Part shown: one piece after another, positions 8,201-14,950 of the stretch
Layout of the letters: the number at the start of each line of letters is the position of its first letter
How positions within the stretch are numbered: position 1 is the first letter of the stretch
Source: Planctomycetota bacterium
Lineage (GTDB): Bacteria > Planctomycetota > Phycisphaerae > FEN-1346 > JAACEH01
Assembly (NCBI GenBank): GCA_016935955.1
Contig: JAFGPY010000188.1
Span: 1 to 21,349 of the forward strand
Direction: 5' to 3'
Length of the DNA: 21,349 nucleotides
The notes under the pieces: generated by a model
Databases searched by the model: none
Told to the model about the DNA's origin: nothing
Seen by the model: only the letters and a program-made list of their open reading frames with translations
Made by a program: the position numbers and the translations under genes

Positions 8201-9949
8201 GAGCATTCTGGCCTCTTCATACAGCGGCATCCGCTGGTCCACCTTGTCCATGCCGGCCACCAGCACACTGAGGGCTTCGGTCGGCGGGCGGCCTGCGGCA
8301 ACCAGCACCTGGGCCTTGAGCAGGTAGCCCTGCGGCATCTTCTCGGACGCCTTGATCATCTGGTCGGCCGTGGCTATGGACTCGGCGTACTTGCCCTGGC
8401 TGGCCAGGGATTGGGCCAGAATCATTGCCGCGGCGTAGCTGCCGGTGCCCTCCATCACGCGCCGAGCCTCGGCCTCGGCTTGGTCGAACTGTCGAAGCGT
8501 CAGCAGCAACTGGGCCCGTTCCAGCCGCACGTCGGGCCGCGAGGGTGACAGACGCAGTGCCTCGTCGTACTCTTCCAGGGCCCTGCCGGGGAGGCTCTGA
8601 GCCTGGTAGACCTGGGCCAGCCGCCGATGGTACTCGGGATTCTCCGGTCGCTGGCCGACGGCCTGCTGCAACAGGCTCTGGGCCTGGCGGAGGTCGCCGT
8701 CGCGAACGGCCAGCCGGCCGCGCAGATAGAGCACCGTGGAGGCGTCTTCGGGGACGTTCATGGACGCCAGTTCCTCGACCCGCGCCCGGGCTTCGGTCAG
8801 CAGGTCCTGGCCGCCCTTCTCGATCAGGATGTCGGCCAGAATCGTCAGCACGCGGCGGCGCATGTCGATCTGCATCTTCTCGGTCAGTTCGGCCGTCGGC
8901 GTGCACTTGGCCACGGCGTCGCGCAGAAAGACAAGGGCCTCGTCATTGCGGTTCTGCTGGGCCTTGAGTTGGGCCATGCCGTAGTACCCGGCATCGCTGG
9001 TCGGGTCGGCCGCGATCGCGGCACGGTAGTGCTCTTCGGCCTCCTCGTGGAACTTGTCGCGGTTGGCCTTGTCGCGCAGGGCCTGGGCCATGGAGATGTT
9101 GCCGAGCCCGAGCAAGGCGGCAACGTTCTTGGGATCGATGGCCAACGCGTCGCGATAGGCCTGCGTGGCTTCGGCCATCTTGGCGTCGGTCTCGCGCGGC
9201 TTGGCCGCGGTCTGTAACATGCCGGCGTGCTGCAGGCAGATGGCAGCCAGCTTCAGCGTAGCGCCGACCTTGTCGTCGCACTTTTCGATGGCCGCACGAG
9301 CCACCTCGGCCGCTTTGGTGAAGTACTCGTCGTTTCGTTCGGGATCAATGCCGCTGACGAGCAGGGCGATCTTCAGATCGTAGTTCGCCAGGTCGGACGG
9401 TTCCTGGGCAATGGCCTTGTCGGCGGCCGCCAGCGAAGCCTCCATGTGCCGCCGTTTCTCCAGCATGCCGGGCTCGCCCCTGGCCAGGTTGAACTCGACC
9501 TGGGCGATCAGCCGCTGGTGCTCGGCCTTGTCGGGCTCCAGTTGCAGCAGCTTCTCGGCCTGGACCAAGGCGTCCTGCGGACGGCCCATGCGCAACAACA
9601 TCTCGGCATAGCTTCGCACGAAGGTCGGATTGCCGGGCTCCCGCTCGGCGGCATTGCGCATGCAGTCCAGGGCCGCCGGGTAGTTCGGTTGCGGCTGCTT
9701 CTGGTAGCATTCGGCCAGCATGGTCCAGATGTCGCCGCGTCCCTGGGCGCCCGCGCCCAAGGCCGACTTCAGGAACTGGATGGCCGCCATGTACTGGGCG
9801 CGGTCCTGCTCGCCCTGGGCCATCAGTTCCTTGGCCTTGTTGATGTCGGCCGTCGGATCCTTCGACCCGGCCAACAGCCAATACAGCCCCCCGGCAATGA
9901 TGCCGGAAACCACCAGGACCATCACCAACACAATCAACCTGCGGTTCAT
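5243..9949 (-). CDS. Giant membrane-anchored tetratricopeptide-repeat protein (PrsT-like role inferred)
   Basis: This 1568-residue protein begins with MNRRL and a single hydrophobic segment at about 5-27 (uncleaved anchor or signal peptide). The rest is an almost unbroken alpha-solenoid of TPR units, recognisable by repeats such as ALKLDPSLWGARNNLAWIY and ALRLQPRHPSLLDTSGWVYY near the C-terminus. No catalytic domain or lipobox was seen. Exosortase-linked EPS loci of Proteobacteria carry a TPR protein called PrsT; position and architecture suggest a similar scaffolding role in the periplasm, but this copy is much longer and orthology is not shown. The start is ATG with GGAG 9 nt upstream. It sits 63 nt after epsI and 66 nt before the kinase gene. 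It probably binds partners of the export or sorting complex through TPR grooves; this is inference. Confidence 0.85.
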   Translation of the reverse strand: MNRRLIVLVMVLVVSGIIAGGLYWLLAGSKDPTADINKAKELMAQGEQDRAQYMAAIQFLKSALGAGAQGRGDIWTMLAECYQKQPQPNYPAALDCMRNAAEREPGNPTFVRSYAEMLLRMGRPQDALVQAEKLLQLEPDKAEHQRLIAQVEFNLARGEPGMLEKRRHMEASLAAADKAIAQEPSDLANYDLKIALLVSGIDPERNDEYFTKAAEVARAAIEKCDDKVGATLKLAAICLQHAGMLQTAAKPRETDAKMAEATQAYRDALAIDPKNVAALLGLGNISMAQALRDKANRDKFHEEAEEHYRAAIAADPTSDAGYYGMAQLKAQQNRNDEALVFLRDAVAKCTPTAELTEKMQIDMRRRVLTILADILIEKGGQDLLTEARARVEELASMNVPEDASTVLYLRGRLAVRDGDLRQAQSLLQQAVGQRPENPEYHRRLAQVYQAQSLPGRALEEYDEALRLSPSRPDVRLERAQLLLTLRQFDQAEAEARRVMEGTGSYAAAMILAQSLASQGKYAESIATADQMIKASEKMPQGYLLKAQVLVAAGRPPTEALSVLVAGMDKVDQRMPLYEEARMLCARHKLTQEVEDIKKRIDADTSLTPTDRQRLAVYDKTPEDIPGELQRQMDEDPKNPDPVIKLATWRVREGKIDEALDLYRRAYDLALAAGKDKQVRLIWDNVWTLLLEQEGGREKAKEWIEKLPESMAMEREMANGLIMLVEGASPPAEAVKDMTAAEQAQYRLDRINQAVRVFKDLESRDELGTDVRIMRALGRAYYLLAAQPGADREASLAEAEKYYRNVVSLQPLDTQSQRSLLDVYLSMQDYARVVTQANELLKISPDDPVAMERMAQAKQMQGDRDEVVRLRRQMRTQQPQNTRNLYLLGQMLEQTGNADEAEKVYRDVLAIQPNQVDTSLALALLLARRGGAGRQEANTIMADLEQASPNDPVSLRAISAYHQSLRQFDKAVEYAKRAQGSIAKPTVGDVLFTVAAYENLADAASDADERTKVLTEAASLLQDFLKSSPDELAIRIQLADVLRRTPGRAAEAESLIRDIVKAEPKAIHARTLLARILLDKALTARANGRDADCDKLLIEARQTVSGVLNEQRDYGEARLLRGEIEMAADDLSEAETQLRQVPRGDPAYMRSLFLIVDICRRQGNRQTMTLTLGEILKIQPQHIPTRLQLADIYAAGQAYDRVERLMNEGLSYSPNNPQLQMVLCRALLMQNNQSKSQQALRIATDLTQRLPESPDIWATWASAMNALGRKTEATSKIEELAKQHQGGEVRTAIAFGVLLSQQYAESERKSDAKSTLEALISAHRKAPEVLTAYRELSTFILTGSENGQLAEAAVLLEQALKDFPLSAELPQTLVLARTLVSVYAIQNKMDESRKLLLDALKVAPRYTPLLVALGEHDLATGKDDEAIEILEKALKLDPSLWGARNNLAWIYATKKNEPAKAREQIDQALRLQPRHPSLLDTSGWVYYLVGDYSSAERDLEQSLKLVPSPITKYHLGMTLIKRSGETDAAAAKAQMTARAKALLTEFVAEDKEASHAGDRAEAEKVLKDM

Positions 9950-9978
9950 CGGCTCAATCTCCTGTCATCTCGTCTCGT

Positions 9979-9997
9979 CGCGGGAATCGCCCCCGCG
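9979..9997 (-). other. Intercistronic hairpin between epsI and the TPR gene
   Basis: CGCGGG (9997-9992 on the minus strand) and CCCGCG (9984-9979) form a 6-bp perfect stem with a 7-nt loop in the 63-nt gap. No U-tract follows, so a terminator is unlikely; it may affect mRNA processing or mean nothing. Confidence 0.3.
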
Positions 9998-10012
9998 GCG
10001 ACAGACTCACTG

Positions 10013-10804
10013 TCACTGTGCCGACGACCCGGGCGCCACAGGCAGATACTCGGCCTCGATGATCGGCACCACGTAGCGGAGCACCTCGACCGCCTGTTTG
10101 AAGCGCCGGCTGTCGGCGTAGGTCTTGGGGCCGGTCTCGGCCCACTCGACGCCGCTGAGCGGCAGGGTCACGCGCGTCTGGGCATAGAACCCGCCCGGGC
10201 GGTCCGCTTCCGTGCGGGCCGTGACGCGACTGTCCGTGTACTTGCCGTTGATGCAATAGAAGTTGACCACCATCTGGTGATCGACGTCTTTCTCGAACAG
10301 GTAGACGTTCACCGGCAGCGGACCGAACGAGCCGTCCGAGAGCCGCACCTTCAGGCCGTCGATTTTCGCCTGGATGAAGCCGTGCGGCATTTGCCAGCCC
10401 TGGGCCCCATAGCAGACCTGCGGCTCGTGTTCGACGGCCGTAGCCCCCTTGCCCACATAGCTGGTATAGAGCTCCAGGTAGCTGCCGTCGCTCTTGCGGA
10501 AGCCGGTCATCTTCAGGTACGCCTCGGCGCCGGTCACCTTCTCGACCGCGGCATCGAGCCGCCCGTGCCGCCACTGATAGTCGAGGAAGTCCGTCGGGAA
10601 CTCCGTGAAGGCCTTCCGCAGCGGCGTCGACGGCCGCGACGACTCGCCCTTCAGCAAACCGCGGACCCTGAAGCCGAAGCCGGCGATCAGCAGCACGGCC
10701 ACCACGGCCACGGTGATGAACAGCCCGGCGGCCTCGGCGGCGGCGCGGCAACGGCGGCGCGGGGCGCGGCCACGGGAGACAATCGAACGTACAGGCGACG
10801 TCAT
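10013..10804 (-). CDS. epsI: EpsI family exosortase-associated protein (DUF3485)
   Basis: This 263-residue protein is the usual companion of EPS-type exosortases, either as a separate protein or fused to the exosortase C-terminus; its biochemical role is not settled. It has an Arg-rich cytoplasmic N-terminus, one transmembrane segment at about 27-44, and an extracytoplasmic domain with the family hallmark HEPQVCYGAQGW at 126-137 (C131; family pattern HxPxxCxxxxGW). The start was set at ATG 10802-10804. It overlaps the exosortase stop as ATGA and has AGGAGGGG 8 nt upstream, so translational coupling is likely. The same frame is open further upstream to 11383, but that part overlaps the exosortase gene. 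The conserved cysteine and the 4-bp overlap argue that EpsI and the exosortase act together at the inner membrane. Confidence 0.9.
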   Translation of the reverse strand: MTSPVRSIVSRGRAPRRRCRAAAEAAGLFITVAVVAVLLIAGFGFRVRGLLKGESSRPSTPLRKAFTEFPTDFLDYQWRHGRLDAAVEKVTGAEAYLKMTGFRKSDGSYLELYTSYVGKGATAVEHEPQVCYGAQGWQMPHGFIQAKIDGLKVRLSDGSFGPLPVNVYLFEKDVDHQMVVNFYCINGKYTDSRVTARTEADRPGGFYAQTRVTLPLSGVEWAETGPKTYADSRRFKQAVEVLRYVVPIIEAEYLPVAPGSSAQ

Positions 10805-12858
10805 GAGTTCGTCCCCTCCTGTTCGTTCTGTTCGGCGAGTTTGGCCTGGCGGCTCGGATCGGCGGCCATCCAGTCGGCGACGCGCTCGATGCCGTCGAGT
10901 ACCCGCATCTCGGCCCACAGCAGCAGGAACGCCAGCGGCAACATGGCGAAGCCGGCCATCTCGTGGGTCATGCCGTGGGCGATCTCCTTGAAGCCCCACT
11001 TGTAAACCAGGGCCATCAGGGCCACGCGCGTGAAGTTGCAGAACACCGCGATGGGCACCGACGACAGGAAGATCACGACGCGCCGCCAGGCGGGCCGCGG
11101 ACTCAGGAAAGCATAGACGACGCTCAGGGCCACGAAGGCGAACAGAATCTTCAGACCGCTGCACTCCTCGGCCACGGTCAGGCCTTCGCCCGTGGCGGCG
11201 TCCATGATCAGCCTGTTGCCCCTGCGCCAGATGTCGTAGCCGCACAGGTACATGAACTTCTCGGCCATCTTGGCGGCGTAGAGCTGCGGCTTGCTGGCCA
11301 GGGCCACGTAGTAGCGTTCGGGCCAGGGAATGGCCAGCGACAGGAACAGGATTGCGACCCAGGCCACGCGGACCAGCCGCCATCCGCCCAAGGCCAGAGC
11401 CGCACCCAGGACGCTCGGAATGATCGTGGCGTCGGCGATATAGTGGAACGAGCCGGCGTGCAGCCGCCAGACGACGGCCATGACGATCATGACCAGTCCC
11501 ACGAGACGAATCGCCAGGTCGCCGCGACGGTCGGAGGCCGTTCTCTGCCAGAAGCTCAGCGCCAGGGACGCGATTCCCAGAACCAGCGGCACGTAGGAGA
11601 ACTTCAGAATCGCGCTGAGCGGCTCCTTCAGTTCGGGCGAGTGGACGATCTTGTCAATATATCGCGCGCCCACGAGGCCCAGCAGGCCGAGCGCGATGCC
11701 GACGATGCCCCAGGTCATAAGCAGCCGGCCCGGCGGAAACTGTTTCGAGGGCCGCACGTCAAGGATGGTAGCCGGCGTCAGGAGCATGCTCTCGTTGTGG
11801 CTGCCGGTGGCCTCGCGGCCGACCACGGCGCCGCCCAGGCCTCCCAAACCCACGGACACAGCCCCGACAAGGTCGGCTTGGGCCCCTTCCTGCCGCGAGG
11901 GCATCTTGACTAGGCCAGCCCTCTCCAGCAGCACGAAGTAGAAGATCATGGCCGCAATGGGACCGATGAAGTAGCCGTAGCCCCACTGTGCATGCCTGTC
12001 CCACAGGTCGACCCAACTGCCGGATTCGCTGCCGAAGTTCAGAATCATCAGCCCGACGAACACGGCGGCAGGCAGCCAGACGCGCCGCAGTCCGTCACGG
12101 TCGGCATAAGCGTAGACGAATGCCGCAGACCAGAAGGTCAAGCTCAGGTAGGTGGGCAGTGCCGCCGCCAGGCGCAGTCCCAGGCTCGGATGCCAGAGCA
12201 CGGCGTCGCCCTGGTGGGCGATGATCTGCTGGTCGAGGACGCTGTACCGCCAGGCGCCGAGCCAGAAGAGGGCCGTGGCCGCCAAGGCCACGAGCAGCCC
12301 GCGGTTGCGAGCACCGGTGGCGAGGGCGGATTCGTAGAGGCGCCGGCGTTCGGCGGCACCCAGACGATACCACAGCGCCGCCAGTGTCAGGGGGCCGAGC
12401 AGCAGAACCAGCGGCCATCGGTGAACGACCGAGAAGTTCCAGGCCGCGGCGTCCCGCTCGATCGGCTCGCGAAGATTCGCGATCTCCAGTTCCAAGGAAC
12501 TCTTGCGGTCCTGCAGGTAGATGGCTCGCCGCGAGGTCGTGCTATTGTCCTTGAGTTCCTTTTCCACGGCCTGGAGTTCGACGGATAGTTTGCGGATGTC
12601 GCTGTAGACGCCGCCGCGGTCGCGGCGTTCGGCAATGCTCTGGACGAGGTCGCCCTGGAAGGCCATCAGAGCCAGCGGCAACAGCATGATCGCTGCACAG
12701 ATAGCGTCCCACCGTTTGCGGGCCAGTGATTCGTCATGAAGGGTGTCTTGTGGGGCGTTTTGGTTCACCAGGTCGTCCCTGCACCAGTCAACAGTATCCG
12801 CGCCGGCCGCGGACGGCCTCGACTCGTCGTGCCGGGGAGCGTCCGCGGGCCTTGCCAT
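10801..12858 (-). CDS. Exosortase (exosortase/archaeosortase family transpeptidase), long form
   Basis: This 685-residue multipass inner-membrane protein is predicted to cleave C-terminal PEP-CTERM-like sorting signals and transfer the protein, by analogy with the exosortase family. The C-terminal domain holds the putative catalytic triad: C566 in AEECSGLK (563-570), R611 in NFTRVAL (608-614) and H632 in THEMAG (631-636), each beside membrane segments. Before it, the family-like stretch PERYYVALASKPQLYAAKMA leads into YDIWRRGNRLI. The N-terminal half is unusual: a 50-residue polar leader, one TM at about 51-68, a charged probable coiled coil at 70-137, then several TMs. A Gly-rich loop lies at 325-349. 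ATG at 12858 has only a weak Shine-Dalgarno; an in-frame start a few dozen codons downstream is possible. It follows the Wza-type gene by 63 nt. The subclass and its sorting motif cannot be assigned. Confidence 0.92.
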   Translation of the reverse strand: MARPADAPRHDESRPSAAGADTVDWCRDDLVNQNAPQDTLHDESLARKRWDAICAAIMLLPLALMAFQGDLVQSIAERRDRGGVYSDIRKLSVELQAVEKELKDNSTTSRRAIYLQDRKSSLELEIANLREPIERDAAAWNFSVVHRWPLVLLLGPLTLAALWYRLGAAERRRLYESALATGARNRGLLVALAATALFWLGAWRYSVLDQQIIAHQGDAVLWHPSLGLRLAAALPTYLSLTFWSAAFVYAYADRDGLRRVWLPAAVFVGLMILNFGSESGSWVDLWDRHAQWGYGYFIGPIAAMIFYFVLLERAGLVKMPSRQEGAQADLVGAVSVGLGGLGGAVVGREATGSHNESMLLTPATILDVRPSKQFPPGRLLMTWGIVGIALGLLGLVGARYIDKIVHSPELKEPLSAILKFSYVPLVLGIASLALSFWQRTASDRRGDLAIRLVGLVMIVMAVVWRLHAGSFHYIADATIIPSVLGAALALGGWRLVRVAWVAILFLSLAIPWPERYYVALASKPQLYAAKMAEKFMYLCGYDIWRRGNRLIMDAATGEGLTVAEECSGLKILFAFVALSVVYAFLSPRPAWRRVVIFLSSVPIAVFCNFTRVALMALVYKWGFKEIAHGMTHEMAGFAMLPLAFLLLWAEMRVLDGIERVADWMAADPSRQAKLAEQNEQEGTNS

Positions 12859-12921
12859 ATGTCCCGGCCTGCAGGGGATTATACGGCAGAAATGGCGGCC
12901 CGGCTACCGGATGAAACCATC

Positions 12922-14619
12922 TCAGTTGCGGCCGAACAGAGGCTGTATGTCCCCTCTGAAGGGATAAATATCGGCGAAATTCTGGTCGTACACCAGCCCA
13001 AAACCGTAGGTGGCCCGGAACGCGTTGCGAAGCACGGCCATCCAGATGGCACCCTGGTCGGTGCCGATATTGATGTAATCGTCCGGATGCAGGAAGAAGT
13101 CCGGGGCCTCGCCCTTGGCGATCTTGGCCAGGTCGAAGTAGATGATCTCTTCCTCGTTCTCCGCGATCCGCCGCACCACCTCGCCGCGCTTCGGAATGGC
13201 CACCTCGGTCAGGCCGCCCGCAGCCGCAATGGCCTGCAGCAGCGTAAGCTTGCGACCGGTCAGGCTGTAGACGCCTCGCCGCACGACCTCGCCGTTGATG
13301 TACCACTCACCCGCAGCGGGTTCCGGGAAGTTGATGACGTCGCCGTTGCGGAGCACGGGGTTCTGCGTCGGGTCCAGTTGCAGGGCCGCACGAACGTCGA
13401 TGCGGATGATTCGCCGCAGGCCTTCGCCGCCTTGGATGATGCCCAGGCGGGCCAGCTTCTTCTGCAGGGCCTCGGGAAGTTCCTCGAACACCACCGTGCC
13501 GTCTTCCGGCAGGGTGAAGCCCGCTTCAGTCACGTCGCTCTCGGTGGTCTTGCCGTCGGCGGTTTTCTTGGTCTCGACCCACTTGCCATCGACGAATTCC
13601 CAGCCGCTTTTGCTGCCTTCGCCTGCCGGAGTCTCGGGGGCCGGCACCTGCGGCACGATCGTCTCGGGGGCCTCGACCGTTTCAGCCGGGACCGGCTCTT
13701 CGCCATTGTCGGTCTTGGCCGGCGGCGTGCGGCCCTGGGTCAGCAGTTCCAGCTCCTCCAGGGGCGTCAGCTTGTGCGGCTGCTGGCCTTCGGTCACCGG
13801 CTGGGCGTCGGCAGTCATCTCGGTTGCGGCCTCAGGCTCCGCGGCCGGTTCGGCCGCAGCCCGAGAATCGTCGGCGGCCGTCCCCTCGGCGGACTCGTCC
13901 TTTTTGGGCTCTTCCCCCTCGGCAAACGACTCAAGCAACAGGCGGTTGAGCTCTTCGGGCGTGAAACGGCGCGACAGGTAGCAGTTGTCTTCGGCATACG
14001 GCGTTACGCCGCCGGCCTGGGCCAGCGCCTGGAGCATTTCCATGTCGGGAGTCAGCAGCGGGTACATGCCCGGCTGATTGATCGCGCCCATCATGTAGCA
14101 GAAGCGGTTGCGGTACTCGGCGATAAAGACCGCGATCTTCGGATCGGCCAGCGGATCGGGCGAGTACATGGCCGTCAGTCGCTGCTCGAGTCCGGCGGCC
14201 GAGAGGCCCGCAGCCTGCACACGGCCGACATAGGGCAAGTTGATGTTGCCGTCCTCAGCGATGCGGACCTGCTTGCCGTAGGGCACGCCGGGCTGGAAAA
14301 GGTCGAGGATGGTGATCTCCAGAAGGTCGAAAGCGCCGAGGATGTAGTTGCCCTCGGGCGGCTTCAGGTCGCTGGGCAACGGCCCCGGGAAGTCGACTTC
14401 CTGCTCAAGCTCTTCCTGCACCCAGTAGCGCAGGTCCTCGTACCATTCGTCGAAGGAATCCCAGATGGGGTTGCGAACGCGCTTCGGCGTGCAGAAGGCC
14501 AACTCGTTGTAACGGCCGATCCAGTTTGGCGCACAGCCCTCGGTCAGAAGCAGGGCTGCAAGAATCGCCAACAGAAACGCCGTCGGCATGCGACGGGTGA
14601 TGCGGGTTCGCTTGACCAC
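12922..14619 (-). CDS. Wza-type polysaccharide export lipoprotein with split SLBB domain
   Basis: This 565-residue protein would form or gate the outer-membrane EPS channel. It starts with a basic region and hydrophobic signal, and a lipobox-like LLTEGC with C29 as the likely lipidated residue. A Poly_export domain spans about 89-169 (NYILGAFDLLEITILDLF ... GNINLPYVGRV). SLBB1 begins at about 174 (MGAINQPGMYPLLTP, AQAGG) but is interrupted at about 218-398 by an acidic, Ala/Pro/Glu-rich insert, then resumes (RRIIRIDVRAAL ... NGDVINFPEP). SLBB2 covers about 437-518 (INGEVVRRGVYSL, AAAGG, HPDDYINI). The start chosen is GTG at 14617-14619: AAGGAG lies 9 nt upstream and a proper signal peptide follows. 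The frame is open back to 15045, but that stretch contains the promoter. ATG at 14589 is the alternative. First gene of the operon; the Wzc partner lies downstream. Confidence 0.9.
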   Translation of the reverse strand: MVKRTRITRRMPTAFLLAILAALLLTEGCAPNWIGRYNELAFCTPKRVRNPIWDSFDEWYEDLRYWVQEELEQEVDFPGPLPSDLKPPEGNYILGAFDLLEITILDLFQPGVPYGKQVRIAEDGNINLPYVGRVQAAGLSAAGLEQRLTAMYSPDPLADPKIAVFIAEYRNRFCYMMGAINQPGMYPLLTPDMEMLQALAQAGGVTPYAEDNCYLSRRFTPEELNRLLLESFAEGEEPKKDESAEGTAADDSRAAAEPAAEPEAATEMTADAQPVTEGQQPHKLTPLEELELLTQGRTPPAKTDNGEEPVPAETVEAPETIVPQVPAPETPAGEGSKSGWEFVDGKWVETKKTADGKTTESDVTEAGFTLPEDGTVVFEELPEALQKKLARLGIIQGGEGLRRIIRIDVRAALQLDPTQNPVLRNGDVINFPEPAAGEWYINGEVVRRGVYSLTGRKLTLLQAIAAAGGLTEVAIPKRGEVVRRIAENEEEIIYFDLAKIAKGEAPDFFLHPDDYINIGTDQGAIWMAVLRNAFRATYGFGLVYDQNFADIYPFRGDIQPLFGRN

Positions 14620-14628
14620 GCCAAGGTA

Positions 14629-14635
14629 CTCCTTC
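14629..14635 (-). promoter_or_regulatory. Shine-Dalgarno GAAGGAG of the export lipoprotein gene
   Basis: GAAGGAG precedes GTG (14617-14619) by 9 nt and decides that start. It is perfectly complementary to CTCCTTC at 14687-14681 within the same leader, so it could be masked. Confidence 0.65.
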
Positions 14636-14678
14636 TTGTTCGCCCTGGTCCGAATCAACACCCGACTTGCAGAGTCCA

Positions 14679-14713
14679 CCGAAGGAGCGATCATACCGCG
14701 CGGATTCCTTCGG
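14679..14713 (-). promoter_or_regulatory. Leader hairpin with possible anti-Shine-Dalgarno arm
   Basis: In the leader RNA CCGAAGGA (14713-14706) pairs perfectly over 8 bp with TCCTTCGG (14686-14679) around a 19-nt loop, with a further GTC/GAC pairing outside a mismatch. The second arm contains CTCCTTC (14687-14681), which can instead pair with the ribosome-binding site about 45 nt downstream. The two pairings exclude each other, as in translational switches. No known riboswitch consensus was recognised. Confidence 0.4.
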
Positions 14714-14821
14714 AGACCAGCAAAAAAATGACAGATCAATACGCGAACGTAACACCCCGCGACCAAGGCGGCCGCCGTGTCCGCTCTGCATCTCTCGTCA
14801 AGACAAAAGCTTCCGAGCAAA

Positions 14822-14849
14822 AGTATAGCAGAACTCACATCCTTGTCAA
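14822..14849 (-). promoter_or_regulatory. Sigma70-type promoter of the EPS/exosortase operon
   Basis: On the minus strand TTGACA (14849-14844), a 16-nt spacer and TATACT (14827-14822) form a near-consensus promoter, strengthened by TGC just before the -10 (extended -10). The predicted transcription start is near 14815, giving a leader of about 195 nt before GTG at 14619. It is the only strong promoter seen ahead of the eight-gene operon. Confidence 0.7.
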
Positions 14850-14950
14850 CAGTACTAATAAGGGGGCCGACGCGGAGTCCCGATCCGGCGGACACACCCG
14901 GCATGACCGCCGCCGCGGCGCATAGCGACGCCCGTCCCCTTAGTCCCTCC

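Noticed and set aside
2708..9217. Long plus-strand open frames (for example 2708-4711, 6389-8548) opposite the kinase and TPR genes
   Set aside because: They are antisense shadows produced by GC-rich codon bias. Their translations are rich in His, Gln, Arg and Gly with no domain, while the minus-strand frames carry clear families.
10805..11383. Upstream extension of EpsI to 11383, which would give 456 residues
   Set aside because: The added part overlaps the exosortase catalytic domain in another frame. ATG at 10804 has a strong Shine-Dalgarno and forms the ATGA overlap.
12878..12883. TATAAT on the minus strand just before the exosortase gene
   Set aside because: A perfect -10 hexamer, but there is no -35 at 16-18 nt and no TGn extension; an internal promoter cannot be supported.
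12736..14925. 729-codon plus-strand frame opposite the export lipoprotein gene
   Set aside because: It is antisense to a gene with signal peptide, Poly_export and SLBB motifs; the translation shows no recognisable domain.
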